Positions 6,615 through 10,672 of a stretch of 10,672 bases of DNA are shown here, one piece after another. Position numbers and translations under genes: made by a program. This stretch comes from an uncultured Ruminococcus sp. (GTDB lineage: Bacteria > Bacillota > Clostridia > Oscillospirales > Ruminococcaceae): the NCBI GenBank assembly GCA_947174965.1, contig CAMWKY010000047.1:1-10672 (forward strand). The letters are read 5' to 3'. The notes below the pieces were generated by a model that saw only the letters and a list, made by a program, of their open reading frames with translations, did no database searches and was not told where the DNA came from. How positions within the stretch are numbered: the first letter of the stretch is position 1; the number at the start of each line of letters is the position of its first letter.

Positions 6615-7784
6615 ATGGAAAATACAATTGAAAAATTTGATAAATATGTTATACACTCTTATGGCAGGTATGCTCTTGTTATGGAAAACGGTGAGGGCAG
6701 ACGCTGTGAGGACGAAAATAAAAGGCAATATATCGATTTTGGCAGTGGCATAGGTACAAATTCTCTTGGTTTCTGTGATGAAAAATGGAGTGATGCTGTA
6801 TGTAATCAGGTGAAAAAATTACAGCACAACTCAAACTATTATTATACCGCTGTACAGGCTGAATTTGCTGAAAAATTATGCGAAACAACAGGTTATCAGA
6901 AAGTCTTTTTCTGCAACAGCGGTGCGGAAGCTAATGAATGTGCTATAAAATCGGCAAGAAAATACAGCTTTGATAAATACGGCAAGGGCAGACATAATAT
7001 TATTACTCTTGTAAACTCGTTTCACGGCAGAACTATGGCAACTCTCTCTGCTACAGGTCAGGAAGTTTTTCACAACTACTTTTTTCCATTTTTAGAGGGC
7101 TTTATCAATGTTACTGCCAATGATATTCAGGATTTAAAAGTCAAAATTGATGACACTGTATGTGCTGTCATGCTTGAATATGTTCAGGGTGAGGGCGGTG
7201 TAAATGCTCTTGAAAAGGATTTTGTTGACGAGATTTACAAAATCTGTGCTGAAAAAGATATTCTTGTTATTGCGGACGAAATTCAGACGGGTGTCGGACG
7301 TACAGGAAAATTTCTTGCTGGTGAACATTTTGACAAAAAAGCTGATATTACAACTCTTGCAAAAGGAATTGCAGGCGGTATTCCTATGGGTGCTTGCCTT
7401 TTCGGTGAAAAAGTGAAAGATGTACTTACGCCCGGAACGCACGGCTCAACATTCGGCGGAAATCCTATTGCCTGTGCAGGCGGTATTGTTGTTACAGACA
7501 GACTTAACAGCTTAGGATTTCTTGATGAAGTAAATAAAAAAGCTATCTATTTCAGAGAAAAACTTGAAAAATGCAAAGAGGTTGAAAGCATAAGCGGTAT
7601 GGGTCTTATGATTGGAATATCCCTGAAAAATAAATCCGCTTCAGATGTTGCAAAATCGGCTCTTGAAAATGGTCTGCTTGTACTTACTGCAAAAAACAAA
7701 ATCAGACTTTTACCGCCTCTTACTATTGATTACAGTGAGATTGACGACGGACTTGACATTTTAATCAGAATAATGGAGGGATAA
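6615..7784 (+). CDS. argD: Acetylornithine aminotransferase
   Basis: This PLP enzyme converts N-acetylglutamate semialdehyde and glutamate into N-acetylornithine and 2-oxoglutarate. From the ATG chosen it has 389 residues, normal for class-III ArgD. Marks seen are the substrate-side GSGIGTNSLG (43-52), NSGAEANE (101-108) that holds the PLP phosphate, SFHGRT (136-140 region), DEIQTGVGRTGK (221-232) with the PLP-pyridine Asp221, the PLP lysine in TLAKGIAGG (Lys250) and THGSTFGGNP (275-284). All key residues are present. The paralogues GabT and succinylornithine transaminase share this fold; the arginine context favours ArgD. It is the first gene after the likely internal promoter. The next gene begins 4 bases after the stop and uses a ribosome binding site inside the argD 3' end. 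Confidence 0.96.
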   Translation: MENTIEKFDKYVIHSYGRYALVMENGEGRRCEDENKRQYIDFGSGIGTNSLGFCDEKWSDAVCNQVKKLQHNSNYYYTAVQAEFAEKLCETTGYQKVFFCNSGAEANECAIKSARKYSFDKYGKGRHNIITLVNSFHGRTMATLSATGQEVFHNYFFPFLEGFINVTANDIQDLKVKIDDTVCAVMLEYVQGEGGVNALEKDFVDEIYKICAEKDILVIADEIQTGVGRTGKFLAGEHFDKKADITTLAKGIAGGIPMGACLFGEKVKDVLTPGTHGSTFGGNPIACAGGIVVTDRLNSLGFLDEVNKKAIYFREKLEKCKEVESISGMGLMIGISLKNKSASDVAKSALENGLLVLTAKNKIRLLPPLTIDYSEIDDGLDILIRIMEG

Positions 7785-7788
7785 TTTT

Positions 7789-8277
7789 ATGGAACTTCTG
7801 ATTACTGCTAACGGAAATAAATACACAATTCAGGACAAAGGCAAAGGAAGAACTATCTACACTGTAAAGAAGAAAGGCTTTGGTGCTGGAAAATATGTTC
7901 TTCTTGATACAAGCAACTATAATCTTTATTCGCTTGTTAAAACAGGTGAGGACAGAAAGCCGTCATTTATCATTACTCACAATGGTGCTATGCTTATTCA
8001 GCTTTCATGCAAATCTATGTTTCTTGACCCGACTATAAATGTCAAGGGCAAGAATCTTTCAAAAGAATCTGTGGAATATGTTATTACAAGCAAAGACCGC
8101 AGAGAATTTGATATTATCAACAATGAAACAAGTGTCGGTCACATAAAAACACTGCGTACCATGAATAATGAGTTACAGTATGAAATGGAAATAGAAAACA
8201 AGATTTTTGATGACTATATCCCGCTTTTTGCTGTTGCTGTTGACCTGATATTCGGAGAACTGAATAAATCAGTATAA
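7789..8277 (+). CDS. LURP-one / tubby-C2-like domain protein, unknown function
   Basis: The 162-residue protein is a run of short beta strands with the pattern of the LURP-one-related (YxjI-like) beta-barrel family. An opening strand (ITANGNKYTIQD) leads to a YTVKKKGF strand and a VLLDTSNYNLYSLVK hairpin (37-51), then SFIITHNGAMLIQLSCK (59-75), a mid-protein VEYVITSKDRREFDII (95-110) with GHIKT, and a C-terminal hydrophobic helix (about 143-158, IPLFAVAVDLIFGEL) as in the central helix of tubby-like folds. There are no catalytic motifs and no signal peptide. GGAGGG at 7775-7780 precedes the ATG by 8 bases. The gene is packed between argD and argF, so it is presumably co-transcribed with them. 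The family call is from pattern only; no function is known to me. Confidence 0.65.
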   Translation: MELLITANGNKYTIQDKGKGRTIYTVKKKGFGAGKYVLLDTSNYNLYSLVKTGEDRKPSFIITHNGAMLIQLSCKSMFLDPTINVKGKNLSKESVEYVITSKDRREFDIINNETSVGHIKTLRTMNNELQYEMEIENKIFDDYIPLFAVAVDLIFGELNKSV

Positions 8278-8306
8278 TAATAAATTTAACTGAAAGGGAA
8301 ATAAAA

Positions 8307-9209
8307 ATGAAACATTTACTTAAAATGCTCGATTTGAGTACAGAAGAAATTATAGAAATACTTGACCTTGCAGACCAGCTTAAATATGAACTTAATCACG
8401 GTATACCACACCCACGTCTTAAAGGAAAAACTCTTGGAATGATTTTCCAGAAAGCATCTACACGTACAAGAGTTTCCTTTGAAACGGGTATGTACCAGCT
8501 TGGCGGTTATCCTCTTTTCCTCTCCTCAAACGATTTACAGATTGGTCGTGGCGAGCCTGTTCAGGATACGGCAAGAGTTCTTTCACGCTATTTAAGCGGT
8601 ATTATGATTCGTACTTTTGAACAGAGTGAAGTTGAAGCTCTCGCAGAATACGGAAGTATTCCAATTATAAATGGTCTTACCGATTTCTGTCACCCATGTC
8701 AGGTGCTTGCTGACCTTATGACAATACGTGAGTTCAAAGGCAGTTTCGACGGTCTTAAAATGTGCTTTATAGGTGACGGAAACAACATGGCTAACTCTCT
8801 TATCGTAGGCTGTCTTAAAGTTGGCATGGCTGTTTCTGTTGCTTGTCCTGACGATTATCAGCCACCTAAGGAAATTCTTGACTTTGCATCACAATATGAC
8901 TGCTTTGAAATTACAAACTCACCTGAACAGGCTGCTAAAAATGCTGATGTTGTTATTACTGATGTATGGGCATCTATGGGTCAGGAGGGTGAAGCTGAAA
9001 AGCGTAAAAAGGCTTTTGCAGGTTATCAGGTTAATGATAATATTATGTCTCTCGCTAATGATGATGCTATGGTGCTTCACTGTCTCCCTGCACACCGTGA
9101 GGAAGAAATTACTGAAAAAGTATTCGAGGCTCACGCTAAAGAAATCTTTGAAGAAGCTGAAAACAGACTTCATGCACAAAAGGCTGTTATGGTTAAGTTA
9201 ATGGCTTAA
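8307..9209 (+). CDS. argF: Ornithine carbamoyltransferase
   Basis: This enzyme makes citrulline from ornithine and carbamoyl phosphate as a cytoplasmic trimer. The 300 residues carry the complete set of marks: STRTRVSFE (51-59) for carbamoyl phosphate, HPCQVLADLMT (129-139), the ornithine-loop region DVWASMGQE (219-227) and HCLPAHREEEI (258-268). The SMG in the loop separates it from aspartate carbamoyltransferase. A GAAAGGGA site at 8292-8299 precedes the ATG. Context with argB, argD and argJ indicates the biosynthetic rather than the arginine-deiminase-pathway form; no arcA or arcC is visible. A secreted dockerin protein gene follows after 10 bases. Confidence 0.97.
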   Translation: MKHLLKMLDLSTEEIIEILDLADQLKYELNHGIPHPRLKGKTLGMIFQKASTRTRVSFETGMYQLGGYPLFLSSNDLQIGRGEPVQDTARVLSRYLSGIMIRTFEQSEVEALAEYGSIPIINGLTDFCHPCQVLADLMTIREFKGSFDGLKMCFIGDGNNMANSLIVGCLKVGMAVSVACPDDYQPPKEILDFASQYDCFEITNSPEQAAKNADVVITDVWASMGQEGEAEKRKKAFAGYQVNDNIMSLANDDAMVLHCLPAHREEEITEKVFEAHAKEIFEEAENRLHAQKAVMVKLMA

Positions 9210-9219
9210 GGGAAAAATT

Positions 9220-10665
9220 ATGAAAAAATTTGTTTCTTTAATTTTAAGTGCTGTTGTGTGCTTTTCGGCAACGGCACTGCCTGTATCAGCAGTTGATTTT
9301 CAGGAAATTCAGTCTGTTTCAGTGAAAAACGATTCATCTGAAGTTCTTGAATATGTTATGGCTAATAGAAGTGAAATATGGATAGCAGGTATGACGGCAG
9401 AAGCGGAAAATATTGTTATTCCTGAATATGTTGACGGTCTGCCTGTTGTTGGTATTGAAAGTTATTCTTTCGGCAACTCTGAATACAGCAGTTCAATAAA
9501 ATCGGTTGTTATTCCAAAAACGGTTAAATATATAGGAGAAGGTGCTTTTTCTTATTGCCAGAATATAGAATCACTGACAATTTCTGATGGTGTTGAACAT
9601 ATCGGAGGATTTGCTTTTGTAGGTTGTTCTAAACTTAAAAGCGTTACTATTCCAAAAAGTGTCAGGAAGATAGATGACATGGCTTTTAATGGCTGTGATT
9701 CTATAGAGGAATTTGTTATAGAAAGTCCTGACTGTGATATATACTGTATGGAATATACAATTTATTCCGGAACTTACGGTGATTCCGTAATTGCTGGATA
9801 TGACAACTCATCTGCTCAGAAATATGCTGAAATTTACAATAAAAAATTCAAAAGTCTCGGAACTTGTCCCACTGATTTTTACATTTCGGATTTTGAATAT
9901 CCATATAAAAAATTGCTTATTGAATTGATGTATCAAGATTCAAATAGTTATATGGAATACTGGATATATGATATTGATAAAGATAATGTTCCAGAGCTTA
10001 TTACTAAAACAGGTACGAGCGAATCTGATTATATTATTAAATTTTATAAATATAAGGATAATAAAGTTTTACTTATTGATAGCATGAGTGGCGGTCACAC
10101 AACTTTTTATAAAGATAAAGATAATAAACAGCTTTGCTGTATGTATGGTCATATGAGATATGGTGTTATTACATGGCTATCTTCTGACGGAAACAGTATT
10201 TCTGTTGACAAAACTGTTGAAACTGTTGGCTATGATGAAGAAAATAATGTCTACAAATGGTCTGATTATGGTAATTTTGAAACACTTGAATCATCTTATG
10301 CTTTTTTCATTTCATATCCTGACGGTTGGAGTAATGAACTTGATATGTCTTTAATCAGTAATTATAAATTGATTTCCGATAATCAGATTTCTGCTGTTAT
10401 CATTCCGTCCGATAAGGTCGGAAATGTGAACGGCGATGATATGATTGATGCAAATGATGCATCTGTTATTTTGAGTACTTATGTTTTGCTCTCAACAGGT
10501 GAAAATTTTGTTTTATCCAATGAACAGTGCAATACTGCTGATGTTAACGGTGATGGTCTTGTTGATGCAAATGATGCTTCGGCGATTCTCGGATATTATT
10601 CATATCTCTCAACACTTCCTTCAACAGAAACTCCAGTCGATATTAAAGAATATATCACAAAATGA
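9220..10665 (+). CDS. Secreted BspA-type leucine-rich-repeat protein with C-terminal type I dockerin
   Basis: The 481-residue product has a signal peptide (residues 1-24, Lys-Lys then a hydrophobic core, cleavage likely after VSA). Residues about 64-170 hold BspA/LRR_5-type repeats of the form SVVIPKTVKYIGEGAFSYC and SVTIPKSVRKIDDMAFNGC. A middle domain (about 218-395) includes YDIDKDNVPELI, a pattern common in secreted Firmicute proteins, and is otherwise unrecognised. Residues about 400-464 form a dockerin: NVNGDDMIDANDAS (402-415) and DVNGDGLVDANDAS (441-454), each followed by an IL-rich helix. A dockerin binds a cohesin on a scaffoldin or cell-surface anchor; the LRR part likely binds protein or carbohydrate. 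No catalytic domain is visible. AAGGGA overlaps the argF stop and the gap is 10 bases, so co-transcription with argF is likely, although the role seems unrelated. Confidence 0.9.
   Translation: MKKFVSLILSAVVCFSATALPVSAVDFQEIQSVSVKNDSSEVLEYVMANRSEIWIAGMTAEAENIVIPEYVDGLPVVGIESYSFGNSEYSSSIKSVVIPKTVKYIGEGAFSYCQNIESLTISDGVEHIGGFAFVGCSKLKSVTIPKSVRKIDDMAFNGCDSIEEFVIESPDCDIYCMEYTIYSGTYGDSVIAGYDNSSAQKYAEIYNKKFKSLGTCPTDFYISDFEYPYKKLLIELMYQDSNSYMEYWIYDIDKDNVPELITKTGTSESDYIIKFYKYKDNKVLLIDSMSGGHTTFYKDKDNKQLCCMYGHMRYGVITWLSSDGNSISVDKTVETVGYDEENNVYKWSDYGNFETLESSYAFFISYPDGWSNELDMSLISNYKLISDNQISAVIIPSDKVGNVNGDDMIDANDASVILSTYVLLSTGENFVLSNEQCNTADVNGDGLVDANDASAILGYYSYLSTLPSTETPVDIKEYITK
10445..10577 (+). repeat. 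16-base direct repeat encoding the two dockerin calcium loops
   Basis: TTGATGCAAATGATGC occurs at 10445-10460 and again at 10562-10577, 117 bases (39 codons) apart and in frame. It encodes the DANDA core of both dockerin segments. Identity at DNA level points to a duplicated segment kept similar by recent duplication, gene conversion or selection. Confidence 0.8.
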
Positions 10666-10672
10666 GTTAAAA

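Noticed and set aside
8821..9201. Leu/Met-rich open frame inside argF in another frame
   Set aside because: Composition is a frame-shifted reading of GAT/GCT/CTT codons of argF; no independent signal supports it.
1..10672. CRISPR arrays, tRNA or rRNA genes, insertion sequences
   Set aside because: I saw no regularly spaced repeats, no cloverleaf-like or rRNA-like segments, and no transposase or terminal inverted repeats; nearly all the window is protein-coding.

Overview
The window is an AT-rich bacterial segment with every gene on the + strand. Most of it is a near-complete arginine biosynthesis cluster. The likely source is an anaerobic Firmicute close to Ruminococcus (Oscillospiraceae/Ruminococcaceae). 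I infer this from the last gene, a secreted BspA-type leucine-rich-repeat protein ending in a type I dockerin with DANDAS-type calcium repeats, together with the AGGAG-type ribosome binding sites and the bifunctional ArgJ. No rRNA gene is present to confirm it.

Layout. Positions 3-233 hold the 3' end of an unrecognised gene. Positions 290-979 encode a small M24-fold (methionine aminopeptidase / Xaa-Pro peptidase-like) protein. The arginine genes follow: argH (1042-2433), a small two-helix membrane protein (2430-2678), argC of the short type 2 (2690-3634), a three-helix membrane protein (3635-4285), argJ (4301-5596) and argB (5615-6481). A 133-base gap with a good promoter candidate comes next. 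After it are argD (6615-7784), a LURP-one/tubby-C2-like protein (7789-8277), argF (8307-9209) and the LRR-dockerin protein (9220-10665).

Pathway. ArgJ makes N-acetylglutamate and recycles the acetyl group. ArgB phosphorylates N-acetylglutamate, ArgC reduces the phosphate to the semialdehyde, and ArgD transaminates it to N-acetylornithine. ArgJ then releases ornithine, and ArgF carbamoylates it to citrulline. ArgH performs the last step, argininosuccinate to arginine. Only argG (citrulline to argininosuccinate) is missing from the window; argA and argE are not needed when ArgJ is bifunctional. Spacing is tight (overlap of 4 to gap of 29 bases) except before argD, so I infer one unit from argH to argB and a second, or internally boosted, unit from argD onward.

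Points for a second look. (1) A decayed copy of the argH ribosome-binding-site/start region lies at about 206-250, 816 bases upstream of the real argH start. It suggests that the M24 gene was inserted at, or duplicated into, the 5' end of argH. (2) Three genes of unknown function, two of them membrane proteins, are tightly embedded between arginine enzymes. (3) A surface or cellulosome-type dockerin protein sits 10 bases behind argF. (4) The M24 protein has Gln where the family normally has a metal-binding Glu.
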